Below, in pieces: positions 21,827 to 33,060 of a stretch of 64,000 nucleotides of DNA. A program made the translations under genes and the position numbers. The notes below the pieces were generated by a model. The model saw nothing but the letters and a program-made list of their open reading frames with translations. It was not told the origin of the DNA and did no database searches. Source of the DNA: Manihot esculenta (taxonomy: Eukaryota > Streptophyta > Magnoliopsida > Malpighiales > Euphorbiaceae); assembly GCF_001659605.2 (NCBI RefSeq), contig NC_035170.2:21281190-21345189 (forward strand). The letters are read 5' to 3'. Within the stretch, counting starts at the first letter, position 1. The number at the start of each line of letters is the position of its first letter.

Positions 21827-24474
21827 TGTAACAGCCCGGAAACCGGTACCCCTCTTGTAACGGCCCCAAACTGCTCGGCACTAGGATCCAGATCGGCTTA
21901 AGGCCGCCGGGACCCGTAGTAAGCCTCAATACATCCTGAACTCTAGGTATAATCCCGTGCATGATCGAGCTTTTTCATAAAACTTAAGCTTTGGTCTCAT
22001 AAAAACCTTTAAACTTGTTTTCCTTACCTCAGCTTGACCTATGCATGAAAACATAGAACCTCATACCAAAAGGGTCATCAAGCTTTCTTTAAAACATATC
22101 CGCTTTGGGTCAAGGGATTGGAACCCTATCTTCCCTCACGGGCCATTCAAAACTCATAACATTAAAACATTTTCTTAAGATCATGCATAACAAAAAGGGA
22201 TTAACCAACACTCTAGGCAAAGCACAATTCTACACATCTCATGCTACAACACATGACATATCTATACTTTTCTTACTTGGCTCTATCTCTTTAATAAGCT
22301 CTTTCTATTCTTTCATAAACCATACTCTATCCATTCATACATATCCTTAATATACAAAAGTCCAAATATCATCATCATGTCCACAACTAAGCTATAAAAG
22401 CATACATAGCATTACATAACATATCATCTCTTTAGCAACTTCCTTACATATACATACAACATCTCTTATACATAAACAAAACACAACTAAGCTATTACAA
22501 CCAAACATGGCAACCCATGCTTGAACCTCTTCTATCTCCAAAGCTTACTCTGACTGAACTCTGGCTTACTTACTCTGGCCCTGCAAAACTGGGGTTAAGG
22601 GAAAGGGATGAGCTACAAGAGCCCAGTGAGTAGAAACAGGAAAAACAATTCATTAATTACATGCTTTCATGGAATGCGTCATAACACAAGTAAATCACAT
22701 AACTTTCTCTGGTCCGTCTCGGGGTTCATGCAGATAACTATTCCCCACGGAGTGTTTTCTGAGAGTACTCTTGAATTGCTAGCATCTTTACTCTCAAGGA
22801 TCGGACATGACCCCAAAAATCCCTCTGTCGGTGCCCGGCTCCCCAAAGAAGCTCACAGGACTAACATAGACATAACATGATGTCTGGTCCACAGAGAGCT
22901 CACACAGGACTTTCCTACAGGTACTCGTCCGGCTCTCAAAGGACATAGACAAGACTCTATGACAGATATGGGCTATTGGAGTCGCCTTGGTCCAAACCTA
23001 CCTCAGCATCAACATGAAATAATGCAATGCAACATATTCGTGAACTAGTGCAATCAACCTACTATACATAATCATGATGCATGCTCATGCTTTAGGCATT
23101 AGAATTTCTTAAAATAAAACATTAAGTTTAGTTCTACTCACCTGAAGCCACTGCTCAGTCAACTAGCACTGAAGCTAGACACCTCTCCTCAGGTCCAATC
23201 CTACACAGATGGACTCACATGAGGTACTAAACACATTCTAACAACTCATAAGCATACCCCCTAAAACCCCTCTAAACATCACTGAAACATGCATAGGAAA
23301 CACCCAAGAAACGGCTGGACAGGGCACTTTCGGCGGCACCTTCGGCGGCCGAAAGTCTCCTCCAGAGACGAAACTCGGGTAGGTTCGGCGGCACCTTCGG
23401 CGGCCGAACCCTCTCTCCAGAGACGAAAGTCAGGCACTTTCGGCGGCCGAACATTACCTTCGGCGGCCGAAAGTCTGCTTTCAAGCCACAACTCAACTTT
23501 CGGGGGCAAGGTTAGGCGGCCAAACCTATGCATCCTCAGGCACGTTCGGCGGCCGAAACCACCTTCGGCGGCCGAACCTGAGTTCATCAGAACTCAGCCC
23601 TTGCACACCAGCCTCCAAAACCTTCCAAAACACCCCAAACCTCACATACTCTCTCCCAAGCATGCATACACACTCCCACAAGCAAAGAGAGCAAAGAAAC
23701 TAACTTAAACTCCTCAACACATCATCACATAACATACATTGGGCATAAAACCCACAAAAGCCTAAACATGCATATCTACCCAAACTTAACCATCAAACTC
23801 TATAAAACTTACTTAAAACTTCATTAAACATAAGGAAAAGCAAGGATCTACACTAACCTCTTGGAGATCGAGGGTTGGTGTGACCCGAACCTTGGAGATG
23901 TTGGAGAATCCAAGCTCCAAAAGCTCCAAGCTCCCAAAACTCCTTTTAAGCTTTAAATCTTCAAACACAAGGGTAGAAATCATGAAAAACTTGAGAGATG
24001 GGTAGAGAAAACACGAAAACGACCAAAGGAAGGCATAAACTCACCTGAGCTCGAGAATGGGGAGAAAACTCACCCATTTCCGATCTGAGGGCCCTTTATA
24101 GGTGGCCTGGTCGAAGACCTTCGGCAGCCTAACGTGCCCCCTAAACTCATGCAAGTTCGGCGGCCGAACCTCACTTTCGGCGGCCGAACCTTGGCTCGTT
24201 CAAACAAGACTTTCGGAGGCCAAAGGCGCTCCCGAAGCCTTTCCATGTTCGGCGGCCGAACTTCACTTTCGGCGGCCGAACCTGGCAAACGCCTCCTTGG
24301 TCTTCTTTTCAAAACTCAATTCATTTTCATTTAAAACCATGAAATCAGTAAAAACATTTTAGAAACACATTTTACCCCTCTAGAAGCCTCTGGCATCTTC
24401 AGAAATTCTAGATTCCAACGGAGATTCCGCCGGAAGGTAGAAATCCCGATGCCGGATTCTAGCCGGGTATTACA
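21827..24474 (-). repeat. 5' LTR of element C
   Basis: Near-identical to 17034-19681 at a constant offset of 4793. TATA box at 24094-24100 and candidate splice donor at 23857 (element strand). Confidence 0.93.
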
Positions 24475-25098
24475 ATATTTGTGAAGCAATAAAACAACCA
24501 AATTGACCCTTTTACTCTTAGTCATGCACCAGAGAAAAAATAATTCAGTATTAGCTAGGATCCCAGAAGAATCCTTCCTTCCTGAGAAAGAATATGCAAG
24601 CAAACGATGCAAATAGACCAGTGCAGGTGAATGTAAATATGAATCACTAGATTTTGCCGGATTAAAAGATTCTGGTGGTTGGTGTGTGAGTAATTCATGT
24701 ACTGTCTGTGGATTAAAGGCATTGCATATGTTAGTGTATGCATGCAAATAGGCTTCTGAGTGTGCAGATTCATCATCAATTAACCAAGTACCCTATTAAA
24801 CTAATTAGTCCATCTGTATTAAGGGCATGGTAGACTTTTTTACAATATTTAATAGTTAAAATTAATACAAAGGCTAATTAATAAATTTCTTAAAACGTCA
24901 GGAACGTTTTAGTGTATTTTTCAAAATTACGGAATCAAATAATAAATTTTTTCATATCATAACGACTAAATACTAAATTTTTTTCTAATTTTTATTTATT
25001 ATCTTTTTGCTGATAGTCTCTAGCTTGATCGATCTGGAGAAAAAATTCATGATGTATAACACAATTTAGTTTGTGCTTCTCATTCTTCTTATTATTTT
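24475..25098. other. Unassigned AT-rich DNA with a half fold-back element
   Basis: 24475-24820 continues the pre-insertion sequence interrupted by element C; no gene is recognised. About 24825-24985 matches the right half of the fold-back MITE family described at 49128-49540. Confidence 0.45.
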
Positions 25099-25910
25099 AT
25101 GTCTTGGCTTCACAGCATGGAGATAGTTAACTTTTTAATTGATTGTTGAGATAACTGTTATGTTTCTAAGTTGTTTTATAGTAAAAATATTAAATCCCAG
25201 TATTTAAAAATTTTTATATGTCTTAGGCTTCGCAATATGGAAATAGCTAACTTTTTAATTGATTGTTGGGATAACAATTTGTTTTTAAGTTGTTTTTAGT
25301 TTATTAGTAAAAAAATTTAATCTAGTAATTGATCGTTCAGATTAGGGGTGAGCAGAATCTGATTCAAACCGAAAAAATCGACCGAACCGAACCGATTTGA
25401 AAATTTGATTCGGTTTTTTATATATTTCGGTTCGGTTCGGTTTTAAATTTCAAAAATTTCGGTTATTTCGGTTCGGTTCGGTTTTGATCAGAAAAAAACC
25501 AAAAAAACCGAACCGAACCGATTAGGGATAATAATATGTTTTTTCAATGATATAGAGAAATTAAATTATATTAAAATTAAAATATTTTAATTATATTTTA
25601 AAATACTAAAAATAAAGTGTAAAAAATTAAAAAAATATTAAAAATGAAACCAATCAAACCGAACCGAATCGAACCGAATCAGACCGGTTCGGTTCGATTC
25701 GGTTTCTGACCAAAATCGGTTCGGTTCGGTTTTCATAAAAACTAAAATTTCGATTTTCGATTTATTCGGTTCGGTTCGGTTTTGAACCGAACCGACCGAA
25801 TGCTCACCCCTAGTTCAGATTATGTTTTTAAATTGCTTATTATTGGATAACAGTTATATTTCTAAATTGTTTTCGATTTATTAATAAAAATATTTAATCT
25901 CAGTATTTGA
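25099..25910. repeat. Three diverged ~120-bp tandem repeats, third split by a MITE
   Basis: Copies begin near 25099 and 25218 (ATGTCTTGGCTTC / ATGTCTTAGGCTTC). A third partial copy spans the MITE insertion and ends near 25910 (ATTTAATCTCAGTATTTGAAA). Copies share AATTGATTGTTG and TAAGTTGTTTT blocks. Confidence 0.6.
25343..25812. mobile_element. hAT-type MITE, 470 bp, with 8-bp TSD
   Basis: Terminal inverted repeats TAGGGGTGAGCA / TGCTCACCCCTA are flanked by a perfect direct 8-bp duplication GTTCAGAT (25335-25342 and 25813-25820). An 8-bp TSD and a TAGGGGTG terminus are typical of the hAT superfamily. The interior is low-complexity: runs of CGGTTCGGTTCGGTTT near each end in opposite orientation and an AT-rich middle. 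It has no coding capacity and needs a hAT transposase from elsewhere. Confidence 0.88.
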
Positions 25911-26126
25911 AATTTTAAAAATAAACGTAGGGCATTCCCAAAAATAACTGTTTTAACTAACATATTGAAACAGTTTTTTTTAAGAAAAAAATAGTAATTC
26001 TAACAATAATACAGAACAACTCTCAATAATTTGCTTAAAAGAAATGGCAATATTTGAGTTGGGATTATTCATGTCTCTTTTCAAGTGATTTTGAGTTATC
26101 GGATATTTTTCATTTGAGAGATAAAA

Positions 26127-26430
26127 ATTACTATTTGATTTCTATATTATTAAAAATTTATTAATTTTAAAAATATATTAAAATATTTTTAATATTTTAA
26201 AAATTATTAATTAATTATTTCATTAATTTTAATTATTAAATATTATGAAAAAAAATCTAAAAGTCTTCGATATAAAAAACTAATAAATAGATTTTTATAA
26301 AACTAATAAATTAATTAATTTTTTTTAAAAATTATATGAATTAAATAATAAAATATTTAAAAAATTACAATTAATGAAATGAGTAATTAATAAATTTTTT
26401 TAAAATTTTAATATATTTTAAAATTAATTA
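26127..26430. repeat. Fold-back MITE copy (family FB1), AT-decayed
   Basis: The order of blocks (TTTAATATTTTAAAAATTAT ... ATTAAATATT ... AAATAATAAAATATTT ... TTAATATATTTT) matches the FB1 family seen clearly at 49128-49540, with inverted ends. It is heavily mutated to A/T. Confidence 0.5.
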
Positions 26431-26967
26431 TGATTCTTCTCTAAATCTCCATTGAGATTATCAAGTCCTCTATCCTCATTCATAAAGATTGTTTTATAAG
26501 TCTGGTTGTTTTAAAATTTTCTCATATATATATATATATATAAAGTTAGGAGTTTAAAATTAATTATAAAAAGATTTTGACAAGTAATATTTTTAAATTC
26601 ATACATTTATATTAAGCAACATATCTAAATTTATATATTTATATTAAGTGATATATTTAATATATTTTATTTTTATTTTTAAGTTGTATTTTTTTATTTA
26701 ATAATATTACTAATTAATATATTTATAATAAATATAATTTCAAAAAATTTACTTTTTAGTCGTATACATAATTTACATATTTATTTCTCTATTTTTAAAA
26801 TTTAATACTTTTATTTTTAAAATTTAATTTTATCAAAATTTAAAATTCTTCCGTCAAAATTTAAAATTCTTCCGTCAAAATTTCTGTTAAATCAGTTATT
26901 TTTACTTGATTAAATGAAAGATAATAAATATAATTATAAAAATACCCTTATCAATAATAAAATGAAA

Positions 26968-27323
26968 AAATTATTATTTAATCTCCATAATATAAAAAAA
27001 TTTGCTATTTAATCCCTCAATTTTAAAAAATATATTAAAATGTTCTAACATTTAAAAAAGTCTATTAGTTAGTTTCTCTATTTAAAAAGTCTACTAATTA
27101 GTTCCTTAATTAATTTTATCACGAAATATTTTACTATTTAGTCCCTATCGTTTAGAAAAAATTATTAGTCAGTCTCTCAAATTATTAAAAAGTTTACTAA
27201 TTAATTTCTCCGTATTAGGGGTATTTTAGATTTTTTTATAATATTTAACGACTAAAATTAATGAAAAAACTAACTAATAGACTTTTTAAAATGTCAGAAA
27301 TATTTTAATAAATTTTTTAAATG
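26968..27323. repeat. Fold-back MITE copy (family FB1)
   Basis: Contains the family signatures TATTTAATCCCTCAATTTT, TAAAAAGTCTACTAATTAG, TTTACTATTTAGTCCC and, inverted at the other end, CTAATAGACTTTTTAAAATG. It is closer to the 49128 copy than the 26127 one is. Confidence 0.65.
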
Positions 27324-29121
27324 GCGATCAGTGATCGACAACGAGTGTCGTCACAAAAATAATTTTTATTGAATTTAAACTTTTTATTTTTAATAATTTA
27401 AAATTTTATATATTTTAATTTTTATTATCTTTTCTGAATTTAAATCTTAAATTTATTGAAATTTTTATTTGTTTATGGAGATTGAGTTTGAGATTTTATT
27501 TCTTAAATTTTGACGAAATTAAACTTCAAAAACTAAAGTGTTGAATTCAAAAAATAGAGGGACAAATATGTTAATTATGTAATATTTTAGGAATGAAAAC
27601 GTATTTTTTCCATCAATTATTTGAGAGAGACCTATAAATTTATAGAAATTAAATTTCAGGGACTATAGAAAGGGTAGTTGATCATTTTTCCTATCGATAA
27701 TGATATTTTTTATGGAGAAATCTCTAATTTTGATAGAATTAAACCTAAAAGTATTAGGTTCTAAAAATAGAAAGATAAATCTATTATTTACGCTATATTT
27801 TAAAAATAAAAAAAGTAATTTTTCATATACTTTATTATCTTTATTATTATTTTTTAAAAAAATTGAATTATCTTTATTATTTGTATATCACTTTTTAATT
27901 TTCTATAATATTTTTAACATAATAATTAATTTATAATTAAAAAAAATTAAATTTAAAATTAACTATATTTTTAAAATAATCAATAAATAATTAATATATA
28001 TCTTTTTTTAATTATAAAATATGAAACATTTGACATAAATATATTTATAATTTTTTATATATTCTATTTTTATTTTTATATAAAATAAAAATTAATATAT
28101 ATATATATATATAATATGTACCGTCTCAAAATTTTAATTTATTTATCTTATTATTATTGATATAATAATTTAGTATTTTAAATTAAAATTATTATGAAAA
28201 TTTTTTGAAAATTTTCTAGATTTTAATTTTAATTATTTTATATTTTTGTTATATATAATTTTAAAAATTTATTTTAAAATTATTTAAAGACCACGTGACT
28301 AAATTTTAAAATTTTTGTTCTGTTTTATAAATTTTTTCCGAGTTACATGAGTTTTACAAACTTTTTCTAGATTTATTTATGGTAATATGACATAATAAAA
28401 ATATCAGAAATAAAATAAAAATAAAATAATTAAATTAAGTCAATTAAATTAAACTGAACGAATCAAATCGATCAAATCGGATCGATTAAATTAAATCAGA
28501 CCCATTTTCTTTTCTCTACTACACGCTACATCCCCGTATTTTTCATTTTTTTTTTCTTCCCTTCTCCTTTTCATCGGTTTTCTCTCAATTTATTTTTGTA
28601 TACTTATAATCGTATAAATAGGTTAATAATTAAGTGAGATAAATAAAAAAATTATAATTTAATAAAAAAATGATATATAAAAATAAATTAAATAATGAAT
28701 GAATAATTTAGAAAAATTTTAAATGAAGACTTAAACTTGAAATTTTGAAAATAAAAAGTAAACTTTTTGAATTAAAAAATAATATAGAAAATGATGGACT
28801 ATATAGTAAAAATTTCTTTGAGAAATAGATTAAAGAATTTAAAATTATAAAATATAATTATAATTTAATTAAATAATTTTGAAATAAGGTAGAATTGGTA
28901 AGTTTTTTTTAAATATGCAAGAATTTAATGATAATTTTTTATATTTTAAAAAAAATAACTTATATACCCTTCAAAAATTTTAAAAATTTCAGGGACCATG
29001 ACACCGAATGGATCCGTCTATGCCTCTAACAATAACATGCATGCATCAAGAGACTTAGAAAACAAAAGCTCTCTTTCAAGATAAAAGGGATTGGATCTGG
29101 CTTATCCATAATAGTACTTGG
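27324..29121. other. AT-rich intergenic DNA, no gene seen
   Basis: Over 1.7 kb of very AT-rich DNA with short (AT)n runs (for example 28097-28111). The open frame at 27700-27936 is a composition artefact of Leu/Phe/Lys/Ile codons. The intervals 25911-26126 and 26431-26967 are similar. Confidence 0.6.
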
Positions 29122-30612
29122 TAGAAGTGAGCAGTATTCGATTCAAATCGAAAAAATTAATCGAATCGAACTGATTTAAAAATTTAATTCGATTTTTTAT
29201 ATATTTTAGTTCGGTTCGGTTTTTAATTTTAAAAATTTCGATTATTTCGGTTCGGTTCGATTTTAATAGAAAAAACCAAAAAAATCGAATCGAACCGATT
29301 AGTGATAATAATATGCTTTTTCAATAATATAGAGAAATTAAATCATATTAAAATTAAAATATTTTAATTAAATTTTAAAATATTAAAAATAAAGTGTAAA
29401 AAATAAAAAAAATTATTAAAAATTGAAACCAATATTTGAAAATTTAATTCGATTTTTTATATATTTTAGTTCGGTTCGGTTTTTAATTTTAAAAATTTCA
29501 GTTATTTCAGTTCGGTTCGATTTTGATAGGAAAAATCAAAAAAATCAAACCGAACCGATTAGTGATAATAATATGCTTTTTCAATAATATAGAGAAATTA
29601 AATCATATTAAAATTAAAATATTTTAATTAAATTTTAAAATATTAAAAATAAAGTGTAAAAAATAAAAAAAAATTATTAAAAATTGAAACCGATATTTGA
29701 AAATTTAATTCGATTTTTTATATATTTTAGTTCGGTTCGGTTTTTAATTTTAAAAATTTCAGTTATTTCAGTTCGGTTCGATTTTGATAGAAAAAATCAA
29801 AAAAATCAAACCGAACCGATTAGTGATAATAATATGCTTTTTCAATAATATAGAGAAATTAAATCATATTAAGATTAAAATATTTTAATTAAATTTTAAA
29901 ATATTAAAAATAAAGTGTAAAAAATAAAAAAAAATTATTAAAAATTGAAACCGATATTTGAAAATTTAATTCAATTTTTTATATATTTTAGTTCGGTTCG
30001 GTTTTTAATTTTAAAAATTTCGGTTATTTCAGTTCGGTTCGATTTTGATAGAAAAAACCAAAAAAATCGAACCGAACCGATTAGTGATAATAATATGCTT
30101 TTTCAATAATATAGAGAAATTAAATCGATTAAAATATTTTAATTAAATTTTAAAATATTAAAAATAAAGTGTAAAAAATAAAAAAAAATTATTAAAAATT
30201 GAATCCGATATTTGAAATTTTAATTCGATTTTTTATATATTTTAGTTCGGTTCGGTTTTTAATTTTAAAAATTTCGGTTATTTCAGTTCGGTTCGATTTT
30301 GATAGAAAAAATCAAAAAAATCGAACCGAACCGATTAGTGATAATAATATGCTTTTTCAATAATATAGAGAAATTAAATCATATTAAAATTAAAATATTT
30401 TAATTAAATTTTAAAATATTAAAAATAAAGTGTAAAAAATAAAAAAAATTATTAAAAATTGAAACCGATCAAATCGAATCGAATTGGTTCGGTTCGATTC
30501 GATTTCTGATCAAAATCGATTCGATTCGATTTTCATAAACACTAAAATTTCAATTTTTGATTTATTCGGTTCGATTCGATTCAAAACCGAACCGACCGAA
30601 TGCTCACCTCTG
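29122..30612. mobile_element. Expanded hAT-type element with five internal tandem units
   Basis: Ends TAGAAGTGAGCA ... TGCTCACCTCTG match the 470-bp MITE at 25343. Flanks (ACTTGGTA / GCTTGGTG) agree at 6 of 8 positions, a decayed 8-bp TSD. The interior is a tandem array of five copies of one module (about 29181, 29441, 29702, 29963 and 30217; period 254-261 bp), each carrying the TTCGGTTCGGTTT box and the GATTAGTGATAATAATATGC block. The small MITE has one module. Confidence 0.85.
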
Positions 30613-31150
30613 CTTGGTGGGAGCTATCAGACTATGGCAGCAGGCAAATAGAGACAAAACTTAACTCTCATTTTCATAGTGGAATAGCCAACAATAATTT
30701 TGAACACTTGCAAGAGATCCTGCAAGGAAAACCAACCAAACAATAGAGACTTCAAGGAGAGAAAAATCGAGAAGGATAAGTAACAATAAGTGATGAGTGC
30801 AATGATCTTTGTAAGGAGAGAATTTGTATATAATTTATCGCGAGAAGTATAAGGAAATAAACGAAATAATCATAACTAAAAAAGAATAGATGAAATGGAA
30901 AAGCTTTAAAATCGGTCAAAATGATAGAAAAAAGTGGATAGATCATTATCGCGAATCATGTAAAAATAGTTTAGGTTTTAGATGACCCGCAAATCACTGC
31001 AACCCATTGAATCCTAACAATCTTAAACTTGATTTACATATAAAAGAGAGAGATTAAGTGAGAGAATGATAGCAAGGCATTAATTAATTGTAGAGAGACA
31101 AAAAGAAAGGCTTTGTTTTGTTGAAATCTTCCCTGAGGCTGGTTGTGGAA
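30613..31150 (+). promoter_or_regulatory. Promoter and 5' UTR region of WLIM1
   Basis: This 540-bp interval lies between the expanded hAT-type element and the WLIM1 start codon. No certain TATA box is picked out. A purine-rich stretch (AAAGAGAGAGATTAAG, about 31043) precedes the start by about 100 bp and is probably 5' UTR. Confidence 0.4.
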
Positions 31151-32782
31151 ATGGCCACCTTTGGAGGAGCTCAGCAAAAATGCATGGCCTGTGATAAAAC
31201 TGTGTATCTTGTTGATAAGTTGACTGCTGACAAGAGGAATTATCATAGATCCTGCTTTAGATGCCACCATTGCAAGGGCACCCTTAAGGTAATTCGCACT
31301 TCAGGTTTCAAACGATTTATTTTATAAAAAAAAAAATTAAATAAATTCTTACAAAATTATTCTAACCGTTGTATCGAATAAGTCGTTTTTGATTGGACAA
31401 CTCATGGAGGATCTACTGTCTTAATTATTTTGCAGCTAAGCAACTTCTGTTCTTTCGAAGGGGTATTATACTGCAGGCCTCACTATGATCAACTCTACAA
31501 GCGAACAGGCAGTCTTGACAAGAGTTTTGAAGGCAAAAATCATCACAATTCTAAAATTTAACACACTTCTCTTATTTATTAATAATTAATTATTTTCTCC
31601 TCTAAAATCCTTTCAGGAACACCCAAAATTGCCAAACCAGAAAAATATATTGATACTGAGGTGATTAATCATATTCACTTGGCCACATTAATGCAAATAT
31701 TATATATTTATATTAATTCTTTGAAAGTATTAACTTGAATTGAAATTTTTCTCTTTTACAGAATGCAAGCAAAGTGTCAAATATGTTTGCAGGAACCACA
31801 GAGAAATGTGTGGATTGCAGTAAGACTGCATACCCTATTGAGAGGGTATGTGGATTATAACTTTTTTTTAGAAAAATTTATTATTTAGTTTTATTGTTTA
31901 ATGAAATTAACTTCAAACATAGTACTTTCATCTTTTAGCCATTACTAATTGTGAAATTTCTGAAAACCCTTATTTTTAATCAGTATTTGTAATTTCAAAA
32001 TATAACTATTTAATACAATTGAAAAAATTTACCATTTAGTCTATATTTTATAAAAAAATTTATTAATTAATCTCTTTATTTTAAAAAATACATTAGAAAC
32101 ATTTTAAAAAATCTATTAATTAATCATTTCGTTAATTTTAACCATTAAAAATTTTTAAAAAGTCAATTTTTCTGATACGAAATTACTAATCAGTAGATTT
32201 TTTATAAAACTAAAAAATCAACTAAAAAAATTTTTAAAATTATAGAAACTAAATAATAAAATATTTAACGATTAAACTTAATAAAGTGATTAACTGATAA
32301 ATTTTTTAAAACGTTATAAATGTTTTAATATATTTTTCAAAACTTATAGATAAACTAATCAATCTCATACCATAAAAAATAAAAAGTAATTTTTTACTAA
32401 CAATTATTGAATCTTTGTAATTAACAAGAGAAATTAAATAGTTGACGATGTAAAAAAGACGAACAATTTAATGGTGTTTAGAAAATAGAGGACTAAGTAG
32501 TTAATTTCTCTGAATTACAGGAACCAAATTAAACTTTTCATTTGATTTAATGTTATGAAGGTGACGGTGAATGGAACGCCATACCACAAGAGCTGCTTCA
32601 AGTGCTGCCATGGTGGGTGCACAATAAGTCCATCAAACTACATTGCTCATGAGGGAAAGCTCTACTGCAAGCATCACCATATCCAACTTTTCAAGGAGAA
32701 AGGAAACTACAGCCAGCTCGAGGCAGAAAGGGACGCAGCACTCATCACCACAGACTTCACCACCGTCGAAATTGCTGCTTAA
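31151..32782 (+). CDS. WLIM1: LIM-domain actin-binding protein, WLIM1 type (5 exons)
   Basis: Plant two-LIM proteins bundle actin filaments and also occur in nuclei. Exons read by splice sites and protein similarity: 31151-31288, 31436-31532, 31617-31660, 31762-31845, 32561-32782; 585 bp, 194 residues, the usual length. LIM1 (residues about 11-66) has C-x2-C (CMAC), HRSC, CHHC and CRPHYD zinc ligands. The LIM2 domain (about 111-167) has CVDC, HKSC, CHGGC and CKHHHI. The inter-LIM linker KSFEGTPKIAKPEK and the second-domain segment CTISPSNYIAHEGK are characteristic of WLIM1. Start: ATG 31151 gives the conserved MATFGGAQQKCMAC; an upstream in-frame ATG at 31118 would add an unconserved 11 residues. 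Intron 2 (31533-31616) uses a GC donor. Intron 4 (715 bp) holds a fold-back MITE copy. The gene looks intact. Confidence 0.93.
31533..31616 (+). other. GC-AG intron of WLIM1
   Basis: Exon 2 must end TTTGAAG and exon 3 begin GAACACCC to give the conserved EGTPK. The intron therefore starts GCAAAAATC and ends TTTCAG. No GT is available at a position that keeps the frame. Confidence 0.85.
32024..32395. repeat. Fold-back MITE copy (FB1) inside WLIM1 intron 4
   Basis: Blocks CCATTTAGTCTATATTTTAT, ATTAATTAATCTCTTTATTT and, near the other end inverted, TTAAAACGTTATAAATGTTT match the family at 49128-49540. It occupies about half of the 715-bp intron. Confidence 0.65.
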
Positions 32783-33060
32783 TCATAATAATAATAATCA
32801 ACATCAACTTTTGATCAGTCAAATAACAAATGCAGCTTCTTGTCTCTCCACGTGTTATTGCATTGTCTTGATATGGGACAATATGTTTTTTTTTCACATG
32901 TAAGAACATTGGTGGCCTATGGCTATGAGTCTGCACAGTGTAAATGTCTTGCTTGTTTTTTCTTTTGTTTTTTATTTTGAGTGAGATAATACAACGGCTT
33001 ACAGTTCTGTTTCAGAATTTGCTTGCTATATGAAGATACCTTTTGATAACACACTCAGTT
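32783..33060 (+). other. Probable 3' UTR of WLIM1
   Basis: About 280 bp after the stop, less AT-extreme than the DNA beyond. The polyadenylation site cannot be fixed by eye. Confidence 0.4.

Larger units (their letters stand above)
17034..24474 (-). mobile_element. Complete non-autonomous Ty3/gypsy element C with 5-bp TSD
   Basis: Full boundaries are visible: LTRs 17034-19681 and 21827-24474 (2648 bp each), PBS 21812-21824, PPT 19682-19696, and target duplication ATATT at 17029-17033 and 24475-24479. LTR ends are TGTAATACCCGGC and GGGCTGTTACA on the element strand. I noticed only about three differences between the LTRs (near 17745, 18064 and 19131 and their partners). The internal region is only 2145 bp: a short gag with zinc knuckles and a scrap of degenerate RT. 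It is related to A and B. Young LTRs around a decayed interior imply mobilisation by another element's proteins. Confidence 0.93.

Noticed and set aside
31118..31150. Upstream in-frame ATG of WLIM1
   Set aside because: The added residues are not part of the conserved LIM protein N-terminus, whereas ATG 31151 gives the family start.
32643..32903. Second open frame over the last WLIM1 exon
   Set aside because: Out-of-frame shadow of the LIM2 exon.
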